From a virus, in IMG/VR virus record IMGVR_UViG_3300005336_000053, positions 1-24,072 of that record: 24,072 nucleotides of DNA; one strand, written 5' to 3'. Numbering within the stretch: position 1 is the first letter of the stretch; each line of letters begins with the position of its first letter. This document shows positions 4,944-14,371 of this stretch, one piece after another. Below the pieces are notes generated by a model that was given only the letters and a program-made list of their open reading frames with translations, was not told the origin of the DNA and did no database searches. The translations under genes and the position numbers were made by a program.

Positions 4944-7900
4944 CTAATTCGCAACGGAATTGCGTAGTGTCCTGATGTATGCGGTGCGGAACGGAGTAGC
5001 CAAGACACGGGTTTGACCCTTGCTCGGGATAACATTAGGCGGAGCATTGAATTTAATGGTAGAGACTGGGTTAGCTCGGGCTGCGGCGCTGAACTTCGGT
5101 AGAGCCTTCGTAGTAGCATTTGAGGTCAGGCTGCTAACCAGACTTGTCAGACCTTGATTGACTGTACCGGGAGCCTGTGCGTCTGCAATGCCAGCGTAGC
5201 GTCCCTTAGCTGTTCCACCACCACTACCACTACCGCCAGAGCTGGCAGGACCACCCGTAGGTGTACCGTAGCCATAGGCAGTTCGGAACTTCTTGGAGAA
5301 CTTCAGAGAGCTTGTCAGACCGGCTTGGTAGAGTTGATTGTCAAGCTGGATGGCTGCGTCCAGATCGGGTTTCTTAACACTACCGTTAGCCAGAAGTGTC
5401 TTCAAGTCGTTACTACCGCCTTCTTGGAAGATGTCAGTTACGTTACCCGAGTAATTTAGCTTCGTAGCGGCCGTCTGAAGGGCTTTAGCCTTATTTCTGA
5501 GGTCTATGGCACCATAAGCGTCTTTGCCCGTAGAATGGTTGTTTATGTCCTTCTCGTAGTTAGCGTATAATTGTGCCAGTCTATTTGAGGGTACAAAATC
5601 GGGTAATCCCGGCATTTTCTGAGCATTCAATTTAGCGGCTATATCCTTAGCATTCTGGTCGGCTGGTTGGTCAAGATAAGCCTTTTGGTCCTTAGCGTCC
5701 ATACTGTTCCAGTGTTGGAAGAACTGAGTAGCTTCGGGGGTTGTAACACCCTTCGGTACGGCGTAGTTATTGCCGTGAGCAACGCTATCGGCTGTTTTCT
5801 GGACGTTCTTGATGTGATCCATCGTAGCCTGTGAGATAGTACCGTTCTTAACTTGTTCCTGTAGCTGGGCGTCAGTTAGCTTCATCTGAGATTGGAGGGT
5901 TGGGTCAAGACCTCGGATGTAGGCTTCCTTCACAGCGCTAACTCGCTTGGTTTCAAGCATGTTCTGTTTCTGGGCAGCGGTAGCGCCGTTCGGGAACTGT
6001 ACAACGACAGGTTTGCCGTTCTTGTCAAGGACTACATGACCGCTATAGTCAGTAACCATGTTCGGAGCGATAGGACCGTTGTAGGTAGGTTGGCCTTGAG
6101 CGTTTGGCTTGCCTTGATCTTTAGTGGGAACGGAGCCATAGGTCTGCGCCGAGATACCAAGAATGTCAGGAGCTTCCATGGCGACAGCTCGGGCGTCATT
6201 ACCCGGACTCTTCGTACTACCCATGTCATTAGCGATCTGGTAGAGACCAGACAACGGCAATGGCACGACTAGGTTAGCCAGAGTAGTAAGCGGGTTCACA
6301 GGATTACCACCCCTGTCTTTGCCTCTAAGGAGCTGAGAAGCGGCCGACAGGAGCGGGTTTTCCTTATTCTGTATCATGTCAGAGATAACACTTAGACGGG
6401 TTGAACCGCCGAACTTACTACCAAGTGGTGTAGTAACACCGGTTTGGGAGTTAGTGGTTTCTCCGCTGATTTCACGGGAAGCGGCAACAATGTTTTGCTG
6501 TAATCCGCCGAATATGTCATAACGAGTATTACCGACTTTAATCTTTAAGAAGTCAGCACTTGTAGGATTGGTATCAACGTGAGCACCGGCCAGCGTAGCC
6601 ATACCGAGGATAGTACTGGCTAGAGCAGCAAAGCTACCGACGTTCTGGAGGGCATATTTACGGGCGACAGGTGGCAGTTTGGCGTAGAAGACAGGGTTTA
6701 ACATGTCTAGGCGAGATTTCCACAGACGAGGCGAGAACAGGGCGGTTGACAGAGTTTGAGAATGTTGTTCTAAGTATTGTCCCAAGTCACCACGACCGCT
6801 GAAAGTGTTGATGTACTTAGCAATACCTTTCAGGTCTTCCGGAGTCAAGTCAAGACCAGCATTCTTAGCGTCAGAGGTAATACTGTCATATACACTAGAT
6901 CGGAATTGAGTCAGGAAGCCGGTGTAAGCTCGGTCAGAAGCAGCTACAATACGACCAGCGCCCGGTATCTTCTCAGCCAAGTTACTAACGAACTGTTCCT
7001 CAGATTTGTCAAGGGCTTCAGTTCCGGTAACAGCCAGCCCAGCGTCAAGCTTCTCCTGATAATTAGGAGCTGCGGCAATCTTAGCCATTCCTTCTTTGAA
7101 GTTATTCTCGTTAGCGAAGTATTTAAGCTGGTCTTGGAATGCACTTCCAGCTTCTTTCGGGAAACGTGAAGCCAGTACCCCACCTTGACGGAGGGTTGCA
7201 GATAAGTCACCAGAGGCCATAACAGACTTGGGTAGACCGGCAACTTGGCCCACCTTTTCAGCCAGAGAGCTACCCTTGAATTGGCCTTCATCTGCGGCTG
7301 TTTGGACGGCATTACCGAACTCATCACCGAAGGCTTTGCGGAGCGAACTGATGTCAGATGGAGTCGGACCTTCACCGGTAGTTAGTTTCATAAGGGCGGT
7401 CTGGGCATTAACCTTTTCAAATGGCCGCATTTCAGCGTTAGTCTGGATAGCGTTATGGAGTGCGTCAATCTGTTCGGGGCTCATCTGAATACCATAACCA
7501 GAAGTAGTGTAATCACCCTTCAGGGCACCTAGTTTGGCGTAAACGCCAGCCTGTCCACCACCGGCCGCTTCGTACGCAGCGTCCGCCTGTGCGGATCGAG
7601 CAGCCTTCTCCGCAGCCCGAGCGGTGGCAGATTTATTGTATTCACGGGTTGCACCCGTCAGGCTGTCAATTACTTGTTGTTTGGCGTCAGTAACGGCTTG
7701 CTCGTCTGGAGCAGCACTAGCAGCCGTAACCTGAGCGGCAGGAGTGGCTTCTTGGACAGCGGCAGTTGTAGGAGCAGCCGCAGCGTCAGCGGTGCCAGCT
7801 TCTATAGTAGGAGCATTAGTCTCGCCCATAGCTTTCAGGGCAGCTAGACGGTGCTTACCATCTTCTACTATAGTGTTGCCATTCTCATCTTTTGATGTGA

Positions 7901-9302
7901 TAATAGGCTCAATCGGTTTACCATCCTTGATTTGCTGGATATACTTGGCGACTTGGTCAACGTCCGGCGGTTCATTAGGATCAGTGTTCGGGCCCAGCTT
8001 GAGGTCGCTGATAGGCGTAGAGCCAACTTCACCTTTTGTCAGTCCTTGTTGGGCAAGTTCAGGATTAGCCTCTGAGGGAACTGTCCCACCAGCGGCTTCA
8101 ATAGCGGCTTTATCGCTATCTGGTAATGTGGCAGCATTGAGTTTAATCCCCGGAGCACCTTCGGCTGGAGTACCGTTATCGCCCGGAGTAGTGTTCAGTT
8201 GAATTTCGGGAGGTGGGGTTGGAGCGACAGGCTTAGGCTCTGGGGCTTGTTCACCGGTCAATGGGCTAACACCGTATTTCTCACGGGCTATGGCGTCTGA
8301 GGCAGCGGCACTACCGATAGCAGCCGCACCACCTTCATACGGAAGGTCTGCTAACTGTTTAATGATAAACTTGGCATTGTTGGACCCGGCGATTTCCTGA
8401 GAAGCGTTTTGCAGGGCGTCCGAAGTACCACCATAGATGGACGATAGCAGAGCGTGGATTTGCTCTGGGTCGCTTGAGTTCTTTACGAAATTAAGCGTAT
8501 CTTTTGTCAAGCCCACGCTGGCCGGATTACCAGTTACAAGGTTCTTGGCTTTACTGAACAGAGCACCCAGTACAGGAATTGCACCACCAGTAGCCGCACC
8601 TACGCCGACATTAGTAGCTGTACCGGCGAGTGTAGGATTAGCATTGTTTGAGAGTTCATTCAGCCCACCGAAGCCCGCACCTTCCAAAGCACCGAAGCCG
8701 ATTTTACCAGCTAGAGTACTGGCACCCTCGGCTGCACCTAAGAATGGCGCAGCGGCAACCTGTAGAGCTGAACCAAGTACTTGACTACGGTCAGCGCTGT
8801 TAGCGATGTCCTGAGCATTCTTGCTCTCTTGGTCATAGGAGCTACCCAAGTTGCCCAGCAATGTTGCATACTGGTCTTTATTGATTTTGCCTGAATTGAA
8901 CAGGCCATGAATGAAGTTCTCGTTATCATTAGTGCTCTGAATAGCGGCGTCATTAGCTGCGATGTCGTTCTGGCCGCCGGGTAGGAGCCTAGCAATCCCG
9001 GCAGCGAATGGCTTGAATGGAGCAGCGATAGTACTACCTATGAAGTCTGCGGCATGTTCATAGGGGTTTGGTTGGTCAGACGACGGGTCTTGGTTTTGAG
9101 GACCACCCGCAGTAGCATTCGGGTCTGGAGCAAAGACCTGATTAGTCGGTCGGCCCTGATTGTCGCCCAGCACTAAGTTACCCGGATGGGCAACACCAAC
9201 TGATAGCGGTCCAACAGGTGCAGGGGCAGCGGCCACTCGGAGAGAAGGGCTACTGCTATTGTATGCCTGTAGACGTAGGCGGGCTTGGGCCTGTGGGTCC
9301 AT
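4944..9302 (-). CDS. Large multidomain internal virion protein
   Basis: A protein of 1452 residues, the largest gene here. Residues about 187-250 are Gly/Ala-rich with zipper-like small-residue spacing, a pattern seen in ejection proteins that meet membranes. Residues about 419-494 look like a ParB/sulfiredoxin fold: ISDL near its start, then GKPIEPIITSKDENG and IVEDGKHRLAALKAMG. Long Ala/Gln-rich helical stretches follow, and a Gly/Ser linker near 1342-1366 precedes a basic C-terminal region. Such chains resemble the large polyvalent or internal proteins of short-tailed phages, injected with the DNA. A tape measure is the main alternative, but no tube genes are present. The start has a strong AAGGAG site close to the ATG at 9302. 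Confidence 0.7.
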   Translation of the reverse strand: MDPQAQARLRLQAYNSSSPSLRVAAAPAPVGPLSVGVAHPGNLVLGDNQGRPTNQVFAPDPNATAGGPQNQDPSSDQPNPYEHAADFIGSTIAAPFKPFAAGIARLLPGGQNDIAANDAAIQSTNDNENFIHGLFNSGKINKDQYATLLGNLGSSYDQESKNAQDIANSADRSQVLGSALQVAAAPFLGAAEGASTLAGKIGFGALEGAGFGGLNELSNNANPTLAGTATNVGVGAATGGAIPVLGALFSKAKNLVTGNPASVGLTKDTLNFVKNSSDPEQIHALLSSIYGGTSDALQNASQEIAGSNNAKFIIKQLADLPYEGGAAAIGSAAASDAIAREKYGVSPLTGEQAPEPKPVAPTPPPEIQLNTTPGDNGTPAEGAPGIKLNAATLPDSDKAAIEAAGGTVPSEANPELAQQGLTKGEVGSTPISDLKLGPNTDPNEPPDVDQVAKYIQQIKDGKPIEPIITSKDENGNTIVEDGKHRLAALKAMGETNAPTIEAGTADAAAAPTTAAVQEATPAAQVTAASAAPDEQAVTDAKQQVIDSLTGATREYNKSATARAAEKAARSAQADAAYEAAGGGQAGVYAKLGALKGDYTTSGYGIQMSPEQIDALHNAIQTNAEMRPFEKVNAQTALMKLTTGEGPTPSDISSLRKAFGDEFGNAVQTAADEGQFKGSSLAEKVGQVAGLPKSVMASGDLSATLRQGGVLASRFPKEAGSAFQDQLKYFANENNFKEGMAKIAAAPNYQEKLDAGLAVTGTEALDKSEEQFVSNLAEKIPGAGRIVAASDRAYTGFLTQFRSSVYDSITSDAKNAGLDLTPEDLKGIAKYINTFSGRGDLGQYLEQHSQTLSTALFSPRLWKSRLDMLNPVFYAKLPPVARKYALQNVGSFAALASTILGMATLAGAHVDTNPTSADFLKIKVGNTRYDIFGGLQQNIVAASREISGETTNSQTGVTTPLGSKFGGSTRLSVISDMIQNKENPLLSAASQLLRGKDRGGNPVNPLTTLANLVVPLPLSGLYQIANDMGSTKSPGNDARAVAMEAPDILGISAQTYGSVPTKDQGKPNAQGQPTYNGPIAPNMVTDYSGHVVLDKNGKPVVVQFPNGATAAQKQNMLETKRVSAVKEAYIRGLDPTLQSQMKLTDAQLQEQVKNGTISQATMDHIKNVQKTADSVAHGNNYAVPKGVTTPEATQFFQHWNSMDAKDQKAYLDQPADQNAKDIAAKLNAQKMPGLPDFVPSNRLAQLYANYEKDINNHSTGKDAYGAIDLRNKAKALQTAATKLNYSGNVTDIFQEGGSNDLKTLLANGSVKKPDLDAAIQLDNQLYQAGLTSSLKFSKKFRTAYGYGTPTGGPASSGGSGSGGGTAKGRYAGIADAQAPGTVNQGLTSLVSSLTSNATTKALPKFSAAARANPVSTIKFNAPPNVIPSKGQTRVLATPFRTAYIRTLRNSVAN

Positions 9303-9318
9303 ATGGCTCCTTATTTAT

Positions 9319-10254
9319 TTAGCTTTGGGACTGGTCGCTAGAGGCTGCTAGGTCAGTGTGGAAGGCTTGTAAAAGCTTAGATTGGTCTGAGCCCGGGATG
9401 TCGGCTGCGGCGATTAGTGAACTACCGATAGCGGCCTTAGTGGTCGGGTCAGCGTTACCGTGCAGGATAGATTGCAAAGTAACTTGTAGTTGCTGTGCAC
9501 GGGGAGTAGACGGAGCAACAGACTCAAGTTGTGCCAGCGCTGCGGGCTGAGTTAGGTTGTCAGCACCACTACCTTGTAGAGAAGCAATCTGATTATCAAT
9601 CTGATTACGCAGGGTAACAAGGTTGGTAGGATTGGTCTCTTGAGCAATTTGACTAACAAGTTGGTCAGCGGCAGATTTGCCAGCGTCAATTCCTGCTTTC
9701 TGTGAGGCGTCCCATTGCCCGACAGTAGCGAGGTTAGTTTTCAGTTCGTCACCAAGACCAGCGATTTGCTGAGTACCGGCTTTGGTAATTTGGTCTTGGG
9801 AGTTACCACGATAGGAGCTGTCATAGACACCGTTACCGGCGTAGGCTGCTCCGGCCTGATCGTTCTGTTGACCGATCTGGTCCTGTAATTGTCCTGACTC
9901 AGTTGCGAAGCGGTTGTTCAGGTTAGCTTCCTGATCTCCGGCAGCTTGGTCAATGACCCCGTAACGACTATTGTAAATATCCTTTACGGTGTTAATTAGT
10001 CCGCTAATTTGTGCCCGCAGGGTTGCGGCTTGGGCTGCGTCAGCGGCGGCCTGAGTATTACCGCCAGAGACGGGAGTACTTACGCCAGAGCTAACTAGGG
10101 CTGTATTTTTAGCGCCGGGCTGGGACAAAGTTTGTCCATAGCTGGGAGCTACGGTAGGTTGCAATAAAGCTGCACCGCTACCGCCTTGTACTGGAGTAGT
10201 TGCTACGCCGGTACCGAGTCCGCCATTCTGGACGGGTGCTACTGTTAAAGCCAT
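9319..10254 (-). CDS. Coiled-coil minor virion protein
   Basis: A protein of 311 residues. The first 75 residues are Gly/Pro/Thr-rich and probably disordered. Most of the rest is predicted helical, rich in Ala, Gln, Asp and Asn (for example QEANLNNRFATESGQLQDQI), without membrane segments or enzyme motifs. A cluster of stops (TAAATAAATAA) ends it, followed by the ribosome site of the 1452-residue gene. Position between the tail hub and the large internal protein suggests a second internal or ejection protein (inference). It has its own promoter at 10309-10337. Confidence 0.6.
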   Translation of the reverse strand: MALTVAPVQNGGLGTGVATTPVQGGSGAALLQPTVAPSYGQTLSQPGAKNTALVSSGVSTPVSGGNTQAAADAAQAATLRAQISGLINTVKDIYNSRYGVIDQAAGDQEANLNNRFATESGQLQDQIGQQNDQAGAAYAGNGVYDSSYRGNSQDQITKAGTQQIAGLGDELKTNLATVGQWDASQKAGIDAGKSAADQLVSQIAQETNPTNLVTLRNQIDNQIASLQGSGADNLTQPAALAQLESVAPSTPRAQQLQVTLQSILHGNADPTTKAAIGSSLIAAADIPGSDQSKLLQAFHTDLAASSDQSQS

Positions 10255-10308
10255 GTGTTATTTCCTTTTATAAATTATTTGTTTTTGCATTAGCGCATTC
10301 TTATTCAT

Positions 10309-10337
10309 ATTGTACCACAGATTTGCCTATAAGTAAA
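10309..10337 (-). promoter_or_regulatory. Promoter TTTACT-N17-TACAAT before internal proteins
   Basis: Minus-strand TTTACT (10332-10337) overlaps the last codons of the 556-residue gene. After exactly 17 bases comes TACAAT (10309-10314). The predicted start lies about 50 bases before the ATG at 10254. Both hexamers and the spacing are identical to the site at 4913-4941. Confidence 0.65.
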
Positions 10338-11997
10338 TCTTTTGGCTACTATCAAACACGAAGTGGCTCTTAGGATACGAAGCAAAGACTTCACCAAGCA
10401 CCACGAAGTTCTCGTCTGTGCGGTTATTATAGACCTTAAACTGGATGGTTCGGCTGTTTAGATTAAGCCCGATAGACTCCGGGTTATCTACGAATGAGGT
10501 CGTAGCAGTAGTAGTCTGACCATCTAGGCCGAGCTTAATATGTCCCAGCGTAGCCAGTCCCATACCACGAGAACTACCAGTACCGATCACGGCTGTACCT
10601 ACAGATATACTGTTGTCTTGATATACGGTGAAGGTTACTTGGCCGGTCAGTCGGCGGAAGATTATTCTTAAATCAACCCAGAACTTTGTCAAGTCAGGAT
10701 TTTGTAGGGTCTGGGCTGGCGACGTACACCATGCTTCAATAGCATTACCGTTGTCATTGTAGGTGCCGTCCTGCCGTTGATAGACCTGAGTACCGCCATC
10801 ATCTAAGAAGTACAGGTGCTCCATGTTGCTGCTATCAACATAGCGTACCATCTGTTGTGAATTGAAGTTCTTCCAGACCGTGAAAGCGTCAAACCGAGTA
10901 TCATAGACAATCTGTCTGTCAATACTGGAGCTGCCCGTAGGGACTGCCAGAATAAACTTGTAGTTGTAGTAGATACCATTCATACGAGTAAAGTACTGAG
11001 CATTGATGGAGTTGATGGTCGGCTGAATACGGATGGAAATAACCCGGGTTCGGATCGTAGAACCGGTGCTGGATATGTAACCCTGTTGGTTGCCTAGAAC
11101 ACGCAAACCTTCACGGGACATGAAGTAAATGTCGTTTTCTACGGGTATGACACTCTTGAAACCGACAGCGCCGGTAGCATAGGTAATCGGAGTAATGGTC
11201 GGGTTGCCGTTACTGTCAAAGGTAAGCTGGTATATGGAGCGTTCTTTGAAGATAATAACAAGGTCTTGGAACAGGCCGATGGCGGTGATTTTATCACCAT
11301 CGTTTTTACGGATGTCAATGACGTTGGCCTCGGTCAGGCCCGGAGTTCCAGTAAATACAGAAGCACCCGGGACATTCGGGTTGCCGTTTTCCGTGTCGTT
11401 GGTTGAGTCAGGCTGTGGCTGTGTGCCGCCGGTTGTAACGGTGAAGTCGGTAGCGTCAGAAATGTTGGAGATATACAATCTGCTTGGCTGCCCCGTAACG
11501 CCAGACACAATATGTTTATTCTGATAATAGACGCCGAAACTGGCAGATGGCATAGTCCCCGGCCGTGTAACGGTCGTGCCATCATAATAAGCTCCGCCAT
11601 CAGTACCGTTCCAGATAAACAGTTTCAAACGAGCCTGAGTAAAGACCGTGTCTTTGGCGGCGGTGAAGGTAGCCCCGGCAGCGCTGGACCATGTCGTACC
11701 GGTGTACTTCTTGAGAGTACCGTTGTCTACCGTAAGGAGTTGGCGGATAGTATCAGTCGTATAAAAACCAAGTCCTCGGGCAGCACTTAAAGCGTCCCCG
11801 ACTTTAGCGTAGCCGGAGCGTTTGCGGAGCACACCACCTTCGTCATACTCCATGTTCATGATGTCTGACCATTCCTTGTTGTCAATCAGCGTAGCCGAGA
11901 CAAGGTTATTCAAGCCCTTAGAAGGGTTCATTACTACTAACCTGTCGGGTGGTCTGACCTTCTTAGAAGGTATTTTTTGAGCACTTTTGACGCTCAT
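10327..11997 (-). CDS. Tail hub / stabilisation-like beta-propeller protein
   Basis: A protein of 556 residues. After a basic N-terminus comes PPDRLVVMNPSKGLNNLVS, then MEYDEGGVLRKRSGYAKVG. Repeated beta blades follow, including LTVDNGTLKKYTGTTW, LVIIFKERSIYQLTFDSNG and YFMSREGLRVLG. This order resembles the P22 gp10-type DNA-stabilisation or tail hub proteins and related propeller proteins of short-tailed phages, which close the head-tail channel. The call rests on pattern memory. Its ATG overlaps the endonuclease VII stop (TAATG), and GGAG lies about 8 bases upstream. Confidence 0.65.
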   Translation of the reverse strand: MSVKSAQKIPSKKVRPPDRLVVMNPSKGLNNLVSATLIDNKEWSDIMNMEYDEGGVLRKRSGYAKVGDALSAARGLGFYTTDTIRQLLTVDNGTLKKYTGTTWSSAAGATFTAAKDTVFTQARLKLFIWNGTDGGAYYDGTTVTRPGTMPSASFGVYYQNKHIVSGVTGQPSRLYISNISDATDFTVTTGGTQPQPDSTNDTENGNPNVPGASVFTGTPGLTEANVIDIRKNDGDKITAIGLFQDLVIIFKERSIYQLTFDSNGNPTITPITYATGAVGFKSVIPVENDIYFMSREGLRVLGNQQGYISSTGSTIRTRVISIRIQPTINSINAQYFTRMNGIYYNYKFILAVPTGSSSIDRQIVYDTRFDAFTVWKNFNSQQMVRYVDSSNMEHLYFLDDGGTQVYQRQDGTYNDNGNAIEAWCTSPAQTLQNPDLTKFWVDLRIIFRRLTGQVTFTVYQDNSISVGTAVIGTGSSRGMGLATLGHIKLGLDGQTTTATTSFVDNPESIGLNLNSRTIQFKVYNNRTDENFVVLGEVFASYPKSHFVFDSSQKIYL

Positions 11998-12341
11998 TAG
12001 AAGTTCTCCAAGTATGCTACTAGCGTTAATAGGTGCTCGGGGTCATCATTGACTTTCCCAAGTACTGAATTGCACTTGAAGCACAATAAACCCCTTACAC
12101 GACCAGTGGTATGATCGTGGTCTATATGTAATCTAGTTCCCGTAGACGCTTGGCCGCATACAGCACAAACTCCATTCTGCTCTTCAAACATTCGAGCATA
12201 ATCACCCAAAGTAATGCCATAAAGTCGGCGCATTGTTTTATCAGTCTCACAGTCTTTACAAGAATAATGAGGACGACCAAAACTATATACCCAGAACTCT
12301 GTCAAATTTTTTTTGACCTTACACGTAGAACATTGGCGCAT
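11997..12341 (-). CDS. Endonuclease VII-like HNH nuclease
   Basis: A protein of 114 residues. An N-terminal Cys4 zinc-binding motif is present (C4, C7, C28, C31). The nuclease core has C59xxC62, HIDHDH (72-77) and C87xxC90, the zinc/His-Asp arrangement of the recombination endonuclease VII family. That family resolves Holliday junctions and branched DNA before packaging, but many short members act as free-standing mobile nucleases. It sits between two structural genes with one base shared with the downstream start and a two-base gap from the upstream stop, consistent with insertion or adoption. It is shorter than T4 gp49, which I recall as about 157 residues. Confidence 0.85.
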   Translation of the reverse strand: MRQCSTCKVKKNLTEFWVYSFGRPHYSCKDCETDKTMRRLYGITLGDYARMFEEQNGVCAVCGQASTGTRLHIDHDHTTGRVRGLLCFKCNSVLGKVNDDPEHLLTLVAYLENF

Positions 12342-12343
12342 GG

Positions 12344-12991
12344 CTAAAAGTCTCCGGTTGAACGACCTGTGAGGGATTGGCGAGATTTACGACGTTTACG
12401 GGCATGAGAAACCTGTTCGCCGGACACATCAATAGCAAGGTTTTTTTCAAAAAGGGCTTGGTCCTGAGAGATGTCGGCGTCAGGGTTTTGAGCCAGCTTA
12501 ACATATCGTCGAGCCCCTAGAGCAAGTGTCATACCGTTCGGATAAGGTGTACCGATAGTCCCAGCGGTGTCGAGCGTAGGGGCTACTTGCTGGAAACTCA
12601 CGACCAGTGAGGTTGGGGCAGTATCCTTAGTCTTGAGTAAAAAGCTTCCATCACTTTGAGCGGATAACCAGTATGCTAGATCGCCATCAACAACCTTGGC
12701 TTGGTCATCGGGGTCAATTTCGTCCAGATCATACATCGTGCCGCTAGAGTTAATCCAGCGCACATTCGAGGGGTGGCTATTATCAAAGGTGGTTGGAAGA
12801 GTTACTATTCCGCTGGAGACAGATAGAGTAGCCGTGGTGCGAGCGAACCTCCACGGGAATGCAGAATAAGCGTCGTCAAGCGACTTCTGTAAAAAATCCG
12901 CCCGGCTAGTAGAGGTGGTGGCGTTGACAGTACGTTCGCCCATGAGGTAGGCGATGGTTGTGAGTAGACCGGGTTGGTATAATAGTGCCAT
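12344..12991 (-). CDS. Head-to-tail adaptor / connector protein
   Basis: A protein of 215 residues. It begins MALLYQPGLLTTIAYLMGER and contains FLQKSLDDAYSAFPWRFA. The AxPWxF pattern and the early helical segment recall adaptor proteins below the portal in P22- and T7-like phages. A beta-rich middle (LSVSSGIVTLPTTFD) and a basic C-terminus (HARKRRKSRQS) follow. The neighbours (capsid upstream, tail hub downstream) fit. AGGAG lies about 7 bases before the ATG, which directly abuts the previous stop codon. Confidence 0.65.
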   Translation of the reverse strand: MALLYQPGLLTTIAYLMGERTVNATTSTSRADFLQKSLDDAYSAFPWRFARTTATLSVSSGIVTLPTTFDNSHPSNVRWINSSGTMYDLDEIDPDDQAKVVDGDLAYWLSAQSDGSFLLKTKDTAPTSLVVSFQQVAPTLDTAGTIGTPYPNGMTLALGARRYVKLAQNPDADISQDQALFEKNLAIDVSGEQVSHARKRRKSRQSLTGRSTGDF

Positions 12992-13357
12992 TTAGTAGCT
13001 CCTAGCTATGCGATATTCGGGGAAAGCATTCCAGAGTAGTCTACCGGTCTTGTCGGCAGACGCATTCTTGTAGCTGCCCATTTCTTGTTTAAGTTCCGGA
13101 TCAAGTTTGATAAGCGATGTATAAACCGGTCCGTATAGTTTCATGGAGTTCCGCATAGTGCCAGACTTAGAGGCTGCGAATTTTTCGGAGGAGGCCCGGA
13201 GTTCTTTACAGGCTTGGATGTGTTGGGCTTCGTCTTCAACGAGCCACGGTTTGAGTTCAAAAAGAAGTTTGCGGGTTAGATACCACTTCTCGGGACGAGG
13301 GGCTTGTTCTATGTTAGCGATTGCTTTAAGGTGCTTTTCTTTTTGTTCTGGTGTCAT
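12992..13357 (-). CDS. Hypothetical 121-residue phage protein
   Basis: Charged helical protein starting MTPEQKEKHLKAIANIEQ, with KWYLTRKLLFELKPWLVEDE and a basic end. There is no membrane segment, Cys cluster or known catalytic motif. It lies between the major capsid and adaptor genes and abuts the adaptor without a gap, so it may be a small head-completion or regulatory protein (inference from position only). A GGGGAG ribosome site precedes the ATG at 13357. Confidence 0.65.
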   Translation of the reverse strand: MTPEQKEKHLKAIANIEQAPRPEKWYLTRKLLFELKPWLVEDEAQHIQACKELRASSEKFAASKSGTMRNSMKLYGPVYTSLIKLDPELKQEMGSYKNASADKTGRLLWNAFPEYRIARSY

Positions 13358-13373
13358 ATAGTTCTCCCCCCAA

Positions 13374-13388
13374 CCCTCCGAATGAGGG
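13374..13388. other. Short hairpin after the capsid gene
   Basis: CCCTC (13374-13378) and GAGGG (13384-13388) form a perfect 5-bp stem with a 5-base loop, 15 bases after the capsid stop in the transcription direction. No T-tract follows, so it is not a typical intrinsic terminator. It may mark processing or partial attenuation between the highly expressed capsid gene and what follows. Confidence 0.35.
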
Positions 13389-13402
13389 CTGTACGGGGAA
13401 GA

Positions 13403-14338
13403 CTAGAATACCACTTGGAGTTTGGCACTAGCAGCTTGGTTCCGTGCCTCAAGCGTAAGCTCGGTCAGGATTTCCTTAGCTGTGTAGTCACCAGTGATAG
13501 CGAGGTCTTGGGTGAACGGTCGGCGGTACCATGCGGTGCCCCAGTATCCTTCGTTCAGGCTCAGTACGTCAAAGCCCGGAGTCGCAGTAGTGACATAGTC
13601 ACCCGAGATCGTAACGTGACGGTGAGGGAACAACTTAACTAGCTTGGCTGCGTCGGACGAGTAAACGTCAACGGCGTTAGTCAAACGTCGGTCATTAAGC
13701 TGGATTTGGCGCTGAGTACCAGACGGGCCTGTGAAGCCTGAGATACGACGCTTACCGGTCATTGAGGTATAGACAGAGTCCGGCTCATCACCGTTGGTCC
13801 ATTGCGCTTGGAAGACGTCGTTCAAGATCGTTTCAGTCAAAGTCGTACCAGAGTAGTTAGAGGTAATGGAAGTAATCCATGACTTAACACCCTTCAGGCG
13901 ACGAGCTGAAGCGGTCGAGTTCGAGGCAACACCGGAAGCGATGGTTCCACGGACAAGAGCAAACTCAATGTCGTTTTTAAGAGCCTTCATCTTTTTGACG
14001 AGTTCTCGGCTCATTCGCTTGCCCGCAACACGGCGAAGGTTGTCGGCATTTTCCGAACCAGTGACCTTAGCAGTCTTAGCGAAAATTTGGGTGATGTTCT
14101 GCGGACGGGTTGGGTCGTTAGAAGCGTCAGCCGGGGCGTCAGCACCTTCGGCTTGGGCGTTGTCACCTACTGTTTCCAGTGTGTCAATCGTCCATTCGTG
14201 AAGAGTGTTGTTGGCTGGGCCTTGCATTAAACCGCTCAATAATTGAGTATCGGTAGGCTCCAGCATGTTCATGACGTCAAGCAACGACTCACGTCGAGCC
14301 ACGTCGGGATAGGTATATACGTAACCACCTACTGCCAT
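13403..14338 (-). CDS. Major capsid protein (SU10-type HK97 fold)
   Basis: A protein of 311 residues. It starts AVGGYVYTYPDVARRESLLD. The stretch HEWTIDTLETVGDNAQAEGAD, then NITQIFAKTAKVTGS and SARRLKGVKSWITS, matches my memory of the SU10 major capsid protein family (Pfam DUF5309 group), an HK97-fold subunit forming the head shell. The C-terminus (VLSLNEGYWGTAWYRRPFTQ..., LTLEARNQAASAKLQVVF) is also typical. It directly follows a scaffold-like gene. AAAAAAGGAAAA precedes the ATG at 14338. High expression is expected from the consensus promoter at 15450-15478. Confidence 0.85.
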   Translation of the reverse strand: MAVGGYVYTYPDVARRESLLDVMNMLEPTDTQLLSGLMQGPANNTLHEWTIDTLETVGDNAQAEGADAPADASNDPTRPQNITQIFAKTAKVTGSENADNLRRVAGKRMSRELVKKMKALKNDIEFALVRGTIASGVASNSTASARRLKGVKSWITSITSNYSGTTLTETILNDVFQAQWTNGDEPDSVYTSMTGKRRISGFTGPSGTQRQIQLNDRRLTNAVDVYSSDAAKLVKLFPHRHVTISGDYVTTATPGFDVLSLNEGYWGTAWYRRPFTQDLAITGDYTAKEILTELTLEARNQAASAKLQVVF

Positions 14339-14371
14339 AATTTATTTTCCTTTTTTGTTTTTTTAATTTAA

